Origin: Euryarchaeota archaeon UBA103
Lineage (GTDB): Archaea > Thermoplasmatota > Poseidoniia > Poseidoniales > Thalassarchaeaceae
DNA: 23,531 bases
Assembly (NCBI GenBank): GCA_002506825.1
Contig: DAYH01000010.1
Location: forward strand, 1 to 23,531
Reading direction: 5' to 3'
Of this stretch, positions 1-8,400 are shown piece after piece. A program made the translations under genes and the position numbers. The notes beneath the pieces are model-generated. The model was not told where the DNA came from. It did no database searches and saw nothing but the letters and a program-made list of their open reading frames with translations. Positions within the stretch are counted from its first letter, which is position 1; each line of letters begins with the position of its first letter.

Positions 1-617
1 GGGATTGACGAGTCCTCGCTGAAGTAACCATATACTGTGTTTCTGAGTGTCTCAATATCATCCGGATCGCCTATCACATTTGTATATCCAAGGCCAATTA
101 GATAGCCCATTGGCATTAGCATACCAGCGGATTTCAGCCAGCCAGTGTGGCAAGAGGTCTTTCCTGAAAGCAATGAAAAAGGATCAGTATATCTGTTGTC
201 GTCTAAGTGAGCATCTGCCATCTCACTGTCTGCCCTCACCCACGCATGTGCCTCGTAATAGGTCCTACCGTCGGACTTCTGATCGGCTCCGAGGACTCCT
301 AGGTCATACTGTTGCCAGCCAACCCATGCTGATCCCCCGTCCATGATTGCGACATCTGCATTTCCGAATCTCAGAGCCTCAATCATTGCTCCCTCTGAAC
401 TAACACTGTAGAGGGTGACATCATAATTCATTTTTTCAGATAGATAATCGGCTAATATTTGCGGGTTTTCATCTATATTTTCGTAGTCTGCTTGTACTTC
501 AAAGGCGATAACTAAGCTTCCTTGAGTTTCCTCTTGGTTTTCACCACCCATGCATCCCGATAATACACAGGTGATTAAGAGTAAATTAATAATTATTGCT
601 TTTGATTTTAATACCAT
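1..617 (-). CDS. PhnD-like ABC transporter substrate-binding lipoprotein (partial, 3' end outside window)
   Basis: An open frame of 205 codons starts at ATG 617-615 and runs off the left edge with no stop. The protein begins with a short basic N-terminus and a hydrophobic stretch ending in a lipobox, Leu19-Ser-Gly-Cys22, so it should be a lipoprotein held on the outer face of the membrane. The mature part has the layout of the phosphate/phosphite/phosphonate (PhnD-like) binding family: a first beta strand, then EGAMIEALRFGNADVAIMDG, the family's 'GxxxEALRxGxxDVA' helix-strand, followed by a region with GKTSCHTGW and GYLIGLGY. The permease and ATPase genes would lie to the left of the window, if linked. 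The ligand is not readable from sequence; the promoter carries DtxR-like operators, which would favour a metal or metal complex over phosphonate. Family assignment is fairly sure, substrate is open. Confidence 0.8.
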   Translation of the reverse strand, partial: MVLKSKAIIINLLLITCVLSGCMGGENQEETQGSLVIAFEVQADYENIDENPQILADYLSEKMNYDVTLYSVSSEGAMIEALRFGNADVAIMDGGSAWVGWQQYDLGVLGADQKSDGRTYYEAHAWVRADSEMADAHLDDNRYTDPFSLLSGKTSCHTGWLKSAGMLMPMGYLIGLGYTNVIGDPDDIETLRNTVYGYFSEDSSI

Positions 618-618
618 A

Positions 619-634
619 TTTAGGTCTCCCTAAA
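619..634. promoter_or_regulatory. Operator-like palindrome, copy 1 (TTTAGG-N4-CCTAAA)
   Basis: A perfect 6-bp inverted repeat with a 4-bp spacer (TCTC) lies 2 bp upstream of the start codon of the PhnD-like gene, over its predicted transcription start. TTAGG-N4-CCTAA is the half-site arrangement within the classical DtxR consensus TTAGGTTAGCCTAACCTAA. Assignment to a DtxR/IdeR/SirR-type metalloregulator is an inference. Confidence 0.6.
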
Positions 635-649
635 ATCTGCGATAGAACA

Positions 650-657
650 TAAGTATA
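650..657 (-). promoter_or_regulatory. Probable TATA box of the PhnD-like gene
   Basis: The minus strand reads TATACTTA here, 33 bp upstream of the start codon. With the usual archaeal TATA-to-start distance of about 26 bp, transcription would begin near 627, inside operator copy 1. The plus strand of the same stretch (TAAGTATATGAAATTTA) could also serve the divergent gene at 729. Confidence 0.45.
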
Positions 658-662
658 TGAAA

Positions 663-678
663 TTTAGGGTTTCCTAAA
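663..678. promoter_or_regulatory. Operator-like palindrome, copy 2 (TTTAGG-N4-CCTAAA)
   Basis: This is the same 6-4-6 palindrome as at 619-634, with spacer GTTT, exactly 44 bp away (about four helical turns), so both copies face the same side of the DNA. It sits just upstream of the minus-strand TATA box, where TFB and the BRE would be. Its position also allows it to affect the divergent plus-strand gene. Confidence 0.6.
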
Positions 679-728
679 ATCATCTTTGGTTACGATACAA
701 TCATCACCTTAATCCTCTTACAAGTGCC

Positions 729-2744
729 ATGGGCGAACCAAGTAGGAATGAGTGCCTGTCCGTGCTGATTGCTATTCTGGTAGTATCAATGCCTTTCGCA
801 ATAAATCAAGAGTCCTCAGAAATTGATGAGGAGCCAAAGAGAATGGAGCAGTTCGGAGGAGGTGGAGGGAGTCTGGAAGAGCAATGTGGCTCTATCACAT
901 TTGAGAATATGTTCGAGTACTCGCATGCCTCTTTTGATATCATAATCAGCGATGATTGGAAGACTGCTGAGGTCAAGGCTGATGCATGGGTGAATGGTAC
1001 CTTAGCTGATGAGTTACGAACAACGATGGACGAGTTCATGGAATTACTAGATCCGAATAAAGGAGGAGATGGTTGGTTCTCTACGGACGAACGTGAGTTC
1101 TTCAGGGCGCTTGCTAGCGAGTGTATTGAACATACTCTGACTAGGATAGGTTTCAGAGATGGTCCGGCCCATAGGGGGGGCGTGGGCACTGATTGGAAGA
1201 ACACCAGCTGGGAAGAAGATGGTGTCGAAATTGAAGAATGGAATATTGTCCCTCTCCATCACTCAGAAATAAGAGGATGTACCTCATCCATTGGAGGGGA
1301 TTGCAAGGAGGTTCCTGTCGTTCCCGATCAGAATAGAGACTGTGATACCAATACTGCTCAGTCATTAGTTGAAGATGAGTGTAGAGTACAACTCTGGCTG
1401 AATGCAACCATGTCGATTACAGGGGTTGATGATCCCAGTGAATTTACTTTCTCATTGAACGCATCAAATCTATCTGGTGCTAGATTCGACTTCACATTCC
1501 CGCCTGTTCCAGACCTGCGTCTCTCGATGTCGGATGAGTGCGAAGGCAGGGATGTCGGCCTCAATGAGTCCACTGCTGGTGGCCTCGCCCCCACTGTTGG
1601 GAGTTGCATTGGCGATGGATCATCCAGCTTTGTCATTAGGAACAATACTGATGGAAGTATTATCCTCGAGCTTAGTCCTAACGGATATCGGGAGGATTGG
1701 CCTATAGGGGAAGACCTATTCTTCGACTTTACTACTGAACCGATTGGAGAACCAGTTCCACCGACATGGACGGATGAGTCCCCTCCTGATGGAACGTGGA
1801 TACCAGTTCCATTCCCTGGAGAGATTGTTTGGGCCGACTGGGAAGAAGATGTTTCCAGATGGTTCGAAGATGACTTGGGAGTAGGTAATTTGGATATCTC
1901 CTGCCAAGGGGACCAGGACTACCTCGTACAAGAAACCGATAACAGAGGCATCCAAGCAAGTGTTCCTGAAACAGGAGTTGTAGAGGTTTCTTGTTCCGCT
2001 TCAGACGAAGATGGCTATGTTACAGACAATAGAACATGGTTCATAGGAGTCCCTTTCACTGTCTCATCTACTTCGACCACACTAGCCAATCCACATCAGA
2101 TTACTTTGGAGCCAAATGGGAACTGGCCGGCCCTCACTGCTCGAATTATTCTTGTCCAAGATGGGAACTTTCAAGAGCTTGGAATTATAGATATTCTTGA
2201 TTCACAACCTGTTTCCGTCGAAGGAGATTCATCCAATATGCTACCAGGATCTGTAGATGTAAGAGTTATGGCATCAGGAAATGGGGTTTATACTTTCGAG
2301 AATAAATATGATTTGGGCATCATCAAAGAAAGCTCTCCTCCCGCAATTTCAATTACAGAATTCGGATGGGATGGAAACTTTTGGTCTATGAACGGACAAT
2401 TTAGCGATCCTGATGGAGAGGAAGTTGACTTCTCCATGGAGGTAGATGGGATTCCAAGTGGCAATATTGCCGTATCTGGGAACTCATGGAATACCCCTGA
2501 TATCAATTTCATATTGTGGGAGAAGGGGGAGCATCAAGTTAGAATTGTAGGTTGTGATATCTCTGGAAAGTGCTCTGAGGTTTCTCAACAGGTGAATAAT
2601 TCACTCCTGTTTGACCAAGTCCCGAGCGAGCCAGATTTCATTGATGGTGACGATGATTCTGATGGACTTCTTCCTGCAAGTAGCGCGTTGTTTACCATAA
2701 TTTCTTTATTTGTTGGGTTGATGTATGTGCGAGGGAGAGAATGA
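729..2744 (+). CDS. Secreted, C-terminally anchored surface protein of unknown function
   Basis: The 671-residue protein has an N-terminal hydrophobic signal segment (about residues 9-25) and one C-terminal membrane helix (about 649-667) followed by RGRE, so nearly all of it lies outside the cell. It is strongly acidic, has many Asn-X-Ser/Thr sequons and about a dozen Cys residues that could form disulfides. Residues 108-121 resemble an EF-hand loop with a two-residue insertion and flanking helices. Residues 560-620 (FSDPDGEEVDFSMEVDG) look like an Ig/cadherin-like beta domain. An acidic Asp/Ser linker precedes the anchor, as in archaeal surface proteins that may be processed at the C-terminus. 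No Shine-Dalgarno is visible before ATG 729, so the mRNA may be leaderless. Its stop overlaps the next start (ATGA). The specific role is unknown. Confidence 0.8.
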   Translation: MGEPSRNECLSVLIAILVVSMPFAINQESSEIDEEPKRMEQFGGGGGSLEEQCGSITFENMFEYSHASFDIIISDDWKTAEVKADAWVNGTLADELRTTMDEFMELLDPNKGGDGWFSTDEREFFRALASECIEHTLTRIGFRDGPAHRGGVGTDWKNTSWEEDGVEIEEWNIVPLHHSEIRGCTSSIGGDCKEVPVVPDQNRDCDTNTAQSLVEDECRVQLWLNATMSITGVDDPSEFTFSLNASNLSGARFDFTFPPVPDLRLSMSDECEGRDVGLNESTAGGLAPTVGSCIGDGSSSFVIRNNTDGSIILELSPNGYREDWPIGEDLFFDFTTEPIGEPVPPTWTDESPPDGTWIPVPFPGEIVWADWEEDVSRWFEDDLGVGNLDISCQGDQDYLVQETDNRGIQASVPETGVVEVSCSASDEDGYVTDNRTWFIGVPFTVSSTSTTLANPHQITLEPNGNWPALTARIILVQDGNFQELGIIDILDSQPVSVEGDSSNMLPGSVDVRVMASGNGVYTFENKYDLGIIKESSPPAISITEFGWDGNFWSMNGQFSDPDGEEVDFSMEVDGIPSGNIAVSGNSWNTPDINFILWEKGEHQVRIVGCDISGKCSEVSQQVNNSLLFDQVPSEPDFIDGDDDSDGLLPASSALFTIISLFVGLMYVRGRE

Positions 2745-3178
2745 CTTTCTCTGGAAGAGTAACTGAGATATCCCATATGGGCGGATTATTGATCTCATTT
2801 GAAGGAAGGTCACCCAATCTAGGAGACGTATTGAGGATCAATGGTGGTAAGATTCTTGGGAGAGTGGACACTGTACTGGGGCCGGTAGATTCTGGTTTTG
2901 TTCATGTTCATCCAGTATACAATAACGTTGACGTAAAAAGGGCCATAGGCTCTCCGGTAGAAATTGCTCCTAAGAAAGCCAAGGGCCCTAGAAACCAGAA
3001 AGGTGCAGGTAAGAGACATGGGAGAAGAGGCACTCATGATGATAGAAGGAGCGGAGGGAGGTCAAATTTCTCAGGGAGCAGGGGCAGAGGCGGAGGTAAT
3101 TCCTCCGGCCGATATTCGAAACCCGGAAAGAGAGGCGGCCGTCCTTCGAGAGGAAGAGATAGAAGACGATCTAGATGA
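2741..3178 (+). CDS. gar1: H/ACA ribonucleoprotein protein Gar1-like, with Arg/Gly-rich C-terminal tail
   Basis: Residues 1-78 have the Gar1 beta-barrel pattern: a glycine-led first strand (GRVTEISHMGGLLISF), then LGDVL, GKILGRVDTVLGPVDSGFVHV, corresponding to the family's 'IG.VxDIFGPVxxPYVxV' core. Gar1 binds Cbf5 and promotes substrate turnover in H/ACA-guided pseudouridylation of RNA. The remaining 67 residues are a basic, low-complexity tail rich in Arg, Gly and Ser with RGRGGG and KRGGRPSRGRDRRRSR. Such GAR/RGG tails are known in eukaryotic Gar1 and are absent from well-studied archaeal Gar1, which is about 75-100 residues. The start overlaps the stop of the upstream surface-protein gene by 4 bp (ATGA), so translation is probably coupled. 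The fold match is divergent; another small RNA-binding barrel is possible. Confidence 0.7.
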   Translation: MTFSGRVTEISHMGGLLISFEGRSPNLGDVLRINGGKILGRVDTVLGPVDSGFVHVHPVYNNVDVKRAIGSPVEIAPKKAKGPRNQKGAGKRHGRRGTHDDRRSGGRSNFSGSRGRGGGNSSGRYSKPGKRGGRPSRGRDRRRSR

Positions 3179-3199
3179 TTGAACTATGAGATGTTAATT

Positions 3200-4186
3200 A
3201 TGTCTGATGATGTAGCAATAGGTTCTGACTTGTGGATGGATGCTATTGAATCTGAGGAGAGGGGAGATAGGGACTCTACTCTAAGGATATGTAGAGAGTT
3301 AGTTGCCAAAGAGCCCGATAACTCAGATGCTTGGATGACCATAGCCAGAATGGAGCTCCCTGCCCCCACCAAAGGTAAGCAAGAGATGCCGAGCTTGGTC
3401 CAGACAGCTAAATCCGTAACAGCCCTGAGGAGGGTAGTCAAATTAGATCCAGAGAATCGTCGAGCATGGGACCTCGGGGGAACTTTACTGGTAGATCACT
3501 TAGGGATGATGGATGATGCCTTAGAGTGGTGGGAGAGTCGTAGAGAGAACGCCCCAACAGAAGTCACACCACTGATTGAACAGATTTCGATATTGGTCCG
3601 GATGGGGTATTATGAGGAGTGTGCGGATTTACTCGAAGAGATGTTCTCCTCCGAAATGGATTCTGTCGACGGAGGATTGAAGATGAGGATGGGTAGAGTC
3701 AGCCAGACTGTTTCGAAGGCCTCGAAGATGGAGTCTGATGAGATATTTAGGCCGAATCAACCTAAGCACCCCAGGTGGGAAATAATAGAGAAGCTGAAGA
3801 AGAAAAAGCCGATTTCACAGGGACTATTCCTGATGCTCTTTGTCGCGCCCATGGCATTTTTCGTAGGTAGTGCGAGCATGATATTCATCGGGGACTCGGG
3901 TTGGTCCCTCCCTATTGTTTTCATCATACTGCTACTGACAGTCGTGGCCATCAGCAGACTTAGTATGAACCTCTTACAGTCAATTAACAGGCATGCCTTA
4001 GATCTTGAGAGGGCAATTGACTATGAGACAACTACTGGGCAGGTATGTATCCCGGAAAGCATTAGAGAGAGCCCTCTTTACTCTTCCTTGATGAAAAGTA
4101 AGATGCCTGCGATAAAGGAGAGAATCTACCTGATAGTTGAATCTGGCGAGAGGATGCCTAAGAAATGGGAGCTCAATCTCCCTTAA
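3200..4186 (+). CDS. TPR-containing membrane protein of unknown function
   Basis: Starting at ATG 3200 the product has 328 residues and begins MSDDVAIGSD; an in-frame TTG at 3179, right after the Gar1 stop, and an ATG at 3191 are alternative starts. Residues 10-150 are helical repeats of tetratricopeptide type (RGDRDSTLRICRELVAKEPD, then ALRRVVKLDPENRRAWDLGG), a protein-protein interaction fold. A basic segment, KLKKKKP, precedes two membrane helices (about 207-231 and 236-257), and a cytoplasmic tail of about 70 residues follows. The basic residues before the first helix place the TPR part and the tail inside the cell. It is probably cotranscribed with gar1. It converges with ahcY, with only 7 bp between the two stops. 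No specific partner can be named. Confidence 0.75.
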   Translation: MSDDVAIGSDLWMDAIESEERGDRDSTLRICRELVAKEPDNSDAWMTIARMELPAPTKGKQEMPSLVQTAKSVTALRRVVKLDPENRRAWDLGGTLLVDHLGMMDDALEWWESRRENAPTEVTPLIEQISILVRMGYYEECADLLEEMFSSEMDSVDGGLKMRMGRVSQTVSKASKMESDEIFRPNQPKHPRWEIIEKLKKKKPISQGLFLMLFVAPMAFFVGSASMIFIGDSGWSLPIVFIILLLTVVAISRLSMNLLQSINRHALDLERAIDYETTTGQVCIPESIRESPLYSSLMKSKMPAIKERIYLIVESGERMPKKWELNLP

Positions 4187-4193
4187 TACCGTC

Positions 4194-5459
4194 CTAGGTC
4201 CCGGCTGAGAAGTCAAGAAGATACGATTTCTGATCCTCAGTCAGCTCATCGATAACAATTCCCGAGGATGACAGTTTCAGTGCGGCCAGTTGCCTGTCCT
4301 GATCTGGGTGTATATCGTACACAGTGTTGTCATAAGTGGATCCTTCACGCGCTAATCTACAGAGTGCCAGGAACTGATTTGCGAATGACATATCCATCAC
4401 CTCACTGGGGTGGCCTTCTGCCGAAGCGAGATTAACTAGTCTGCCCCTGGCAAGCAGATGGATCCTCCTGCCATCGGGCATTGTGAATGCCTCGTTATTG
4501 TCCCTAATCGTAAAGACCTCGGTAGCTCTCTCTTCCAAGTCAGAAATACTGACCTCGCAATCATAGTGTCCGGTATTACACACAATAGCGCCATCCTTCA
4601 TTGAGTCGTAATGCCTTCCAACTATGACGTCCTTCATACCAGTGGCTGTGCAGAATAGATCCCCTATCGAGGCCGCCTCATCCATCTTCATTACTCTGAA
4701 TCCGTCCATTGTCGCCTTTAGTGCGGGGATCGGGTCAATCTCTGTGATGATGACATTGGCCCCCATCCCCCTCGCCCTCATTGCCAGCCCCTTGCCGCAG
4801 TGTCCATAACCGGCGATTACAAAGTTCTTACCTGCCAAGAGAACACTAGTTGCTCTGAGTATCCCGTCTATTGTAGACTGGCCTGTTCCATGGACATTAT
4901 CGAAATCCCACTTTGTCTCCGCATCATTGACTGCAATGACTGGATATAGTAGCTCACCGGCATCTGCCATCGCCCTCAGACGGTGTACTCCAGTAGTCGT
5001 TTCCTCTGTCCCGCCAATTATTCCCTGTGCGAGATCCTTGAATTGAGAATGGACCCTGTAGATCAGGTCTGCACCATCATCCAATGTAAGTGTAGGATCA
5101 AATTCCAAGGTCTTATCTATGCATTCATAGAATCCCGAATTATCCTGTCCATACCATGCATGTATTGAGTATCCCTCCGAGGCTAGCCATGCGGCGACTT
5201 CGTCTTGAGTCGAAAGTGGGTTGCACCCAGACCATGATATCTCTGCTCCTGCGGACTCTAGAGTCTCTATTAGGACCGCGGTTTCCTTGGTGACATGTAG
5301 GCAACCGGCTATTCTTTGACCCTCTAGTGGCCTTTCAATCTCCGCTTTTGCCCTCAAGGAGGCCAATGCTGGCATCCTACTCCTTGCCCATTCGACCTTC
5401 AGCCTACCGGCCTCGGACATACTCAAGTCTGCGACGGTGTACCTATCGGAAGAGTCCAT
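4194..5459 (-). CDS. ahcY: S-adenosylhomocysteine hydrolase (adenosylhomocysteinase), archaeal type
   Basis: The enzyme reversibly splits S-adenosylhomocysteine into adenosine and homocysteine, removing the inhibitor of methyltransferases and feeding the methionine cycle in the cytosol. The 421-residue protein shows family landmarks in order: GCLHVTKETAVLIETL (about 52-67), the NAD site GYGHCGKG (217-224), NTGHYDCE (295-302) and EGHPSEVMDMSFANQ (348-362). It has the short archaeal/Thermotoga form, with GTGQST (191-196), and ends without the long C-terminal YRY extension of bacterial and eukaryotic enzymes. Some archaeal relatives prefer S-inosylhomocysteine; that cannot be judged here. ATG 5459 follows the stop of the giant surface protein by 15 bp with a weak AGGGG at 5466-5470, suggesting readthrough from that gene. 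The 15-bp gap leaves no space for an SAH riboswitch. Confidence 0.95.
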   Translation of the reverse strand: MDSSDRYTVADLSMSEAGRLKVEWARSRMPALASLRAKAEIERPLEGQRIAGCLHVTKETAVLIETLESAGAEISWSGCNPLSTQDEVAAWLASEGYSIHAWYGQDNSGFYECIDKTLEFDPTLTLDDGADLIYRVHSQFKDLAQGIIGGTEETTTGVHRLRAMADAGELLYPVIAVNDAETKWDFDNVHGTGQSTIDGILRATSVLLAGKNFVIAGYGHCGKGLAMRARGMGANVIITEIDPIPALKATMDGFRVMKMDEAASIGDLFCTATGMKDVIVGRHYDSMKDGAIVCNTGHYDCEVSISDLEERATEVFTIRDNNEAFTMPDGRRIHLLARGRLVNLASAEGHPSEVMDMSFANQFLALCRLAREGSTYDNTVYDIHPDQDRQLAALKLSSSGIVIDELTEDQKSYLLDFSAGT

Positions 5460-5474
5460 TGAGGTCCCCTACCG

Positions 5475-8400
5475 TTAGGCTCCGCCTTGCCTTTGCTGTT
5501 CGTAATAACTTGCGTAATACTGTTCAGCATAGGCTCTGGCTTGTTGTTCGTCATATCCTGAGGCGACCATTTGCTGAACGTAGGCCTCCACTGGATCCAT
5601 GGTCTCCACTCCCCCAAACTGTTCGACTGTATCACTAACAACAGTATCCTTCGATCTACCTCGGACAACTAGGGTCACTACGACTACAAGTATCAGAAGG
5701 ATGGCCGCACCTATGCCTGCTAGAATTGTTGTGCTGAGTCCCCCGCCGGCAGAAATACCGCCATCGGAATCGCCTCCACGTGGGACCAGGCTGATATCGA
5801 TTGTCTCCGATATGACATACCTTGAGCCGTCTCCTTCTGTGATACGTATGTATACGGTAGCAGCTACACCAGTCTCGACTTGGTAGATATCGGAAATATC
5901 CAAAGTGAGGGAGAATGTATCTCCATCACTATTCATCTCGGACAGATTGAATTTTCCAATTTGCTTCTGGGTAATCTTCTGGGAGGTAGAGTAGTCGAGG
6001 ACTGCTGGATCTAATGCTACTTCGATTTTCACATCTCCATTTTCGGCACCTGATATCAGGTTACCAGTGACTAGTACCAAGTCCTCTCTCTGAGAATCTG
6101 TTGGCCTAGGGGCAGTGAACTGGACCAAAGGTGGTTCGTCGCCGAAGTCCTCGCCTACCACTATGAAATACATCCTGTGCTTCTCACTCTGCTTTCCTGC
6201 TTTATCGTAGACAATGAGCTCTACACGGATCTCATTTTCTAGAGTCCCGTCTGGGTTGCTCGTGAGATTTCTGAACGTGTATGTCCACTCATCAGTAGCA
6301 GAAGCTGGAATCTGGAACTCATGGCCCTCCAAAGTTGGACTCTGGCTGTCCCATGGGTAGTCGAAGAATACCTTCCACTCGAATAGCTCTATTCCAGACT
6401 CGCCCTCAGGTGCGTCTGGATCAGTACTATTTTCAGCTGAGAATGACAGGCTAATGTCTCCCGTCTCAGTGAGCCTTACTCGGTATATCGGCCAGTCAGT
6501 CCCTGCTACTGTCTTGGTCCCATCCAATGCGATGAACTCCGAGATTGCAGAATTGGAGATGATTGAGGCAGACGCGAGTGGCCTGAACTCATCTGCCAGG
6601 GTGTCGTCCGTCACGAGTCTGATGTAGGTGATCCTAGTGTGTCCATCTTCATCGTGAAGATACAAGGTCAGTATCCATTCTGCCCCTATTCTGCAACCGG
6701 TGTTCGATGAAGTATTTGCGACACAGAAAGAGCCGAGGGTCGGAATCTCTGGAGCTGTCTGCTGAGTATGGCTGGTCTCTCCAGCATCAATGATTGCACC
6801 ATCCCAACCAGTCACAGAATCATTATTGCCTGAGGAGAGTGTCCAATCAGCGAAAACTCCTGGAACATTTGTAACATAGTCGAAAGATAGGTCTGAGTTA
6901 CTCTTGATGTACATCGTAGAGTAAGCCCCGGTTATCGAGTCTATCGAAGGGGATTGGCCGTTTACCGTTAGGTCGTAACCCTCTCCGGCAATTCCGAAGT
7001 CCGTGGGATATGGAGTAAGTCTGTATTCCAGTAGATTGGATAGAATAGGGATCTGCTCTCCACCGAATTCTTGAGTCACGCTGGGATTCTCAACATCTAT
7101 CGTAGTTACGATCATCCCTCCAGCACCTCGGTTGCATACCGACAGAAGGGACTGAGACTCGTATGTATTATCTCTGATCAATGTATGGAAGGTTCCAGTT
7201 GGATCACTAATTCTTCCACCGCATACCTGAGGAATCTGGGTTCCCTGAACCTGTGCGGTATCAAGGCCTGATAGGGCTACGTGACTCCCTCCGTTTATGG
7301 CGCCGAATGCTGACATATCGACATCGTCCATAAGAGGGTGGAATGGGTCCACGATAGTGATATCTTCACTCAGAATTCTATTGTCCTCGGTGAGATTGAC
7401 TTGATTTCTCATAGCAATATCCATTCCAAACGGTAGGTTGGCTGGCTGATATGCATCTCTGTAAGGGCCTAGGTGTATTTGTGTAGTACCGCCCTGCACC
7501 ATGAACTGTTCCAAGGTCTCGACGACGGATAGGCCATCAGTGACCCGAGTAGAAGCTAGCTTGTCATAGTAGTCCCCATAGTAGACGTTGTAGTCAGTCT
7601 GCCATGGAAGTAGGACCTTGTCATAGTGCTCTAGCCATGAGGGAGTAGCATAGTCGTCCCAGTTATCCAGTTTCATCTGAGTGTAGCTCATACCCATAGA
7701 TTCCAAGTCAGATTTGACCATTTGGAGACGGTTCTGGTCTGTCGGATTGGAAAGAATTGCCACATCGATCCTATCATAGAATGTTATGATGAAGAAGCGG
7801 ACATTTCCAGATGGCTCTACAGTATTATCTTCCTTGGTGACTTCTGCAGAGAAGCTGATATTGTATGTGTGTCCATCGGCCCAAGAGTTGAACGGTTCTG
7901 ACCAATTTGCCCAGTCTCTCTGATGTGGTTCCAAGGAAAACGGACCGTTATCCGCGGTTTGTTCGAAGACCTGTTGGTTTGTCGTGAGGTCTTTTATTGA
8001 CATTGAAAGGGTGTAGTCACCGTCAATGACTCCATTCAGAAGCGGTACCGAGAAGCTGTGAATGGATTGGTCATCAATTGGATAAACGCATTCGTATGTG
8101 ATATCTGTAACGCATTCCATGACATCGGGTTGCATCAGAGTAATTTCTGCACTGGCGATACTGAATATTATCGATGAGATGTTATTTGCATCATTTACCT
8201 CTGAGGCGTTGTACCAAGCTGTAGTTGGATCGGTGGTGTCGAGCATGGTCATTGCATCGATTCTGTATATTCCGCTCTCGAAATCATGATTGGCGAGGAC
8301 CAGAGTGGATGATTCCGAAGCATCTAGGCCGGTGACCTCTTCCGTGTAGTTTCCGTCAAACTCGAAGGTGAACTCCTCTACTCTGATATTATCAATACCG

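Noticed and set aside
47..346. A 99-codon plus-strand frame
   Set aside because: It is opposite the PhnD-like lipoprotein, whose family motifs and lipobox are clear; the plus-strand product has no features.
806..1204. A 132-codon minus-strand frame inside the 671-residue surface-protein gene
   Set aside because: It is a shadow: no recognisable domain, Ser/Pro-rich composition typical of reversed acidic genes, and it lies fully within a well-supported plus-strand gene.
5460..5474. Possible SAH riboswitch ahead of ahcY
   Set aside because: Only 15 bases separate the giant gene's stop from the ahcY start; no aptamer could fit unless inside the upstream coding region.
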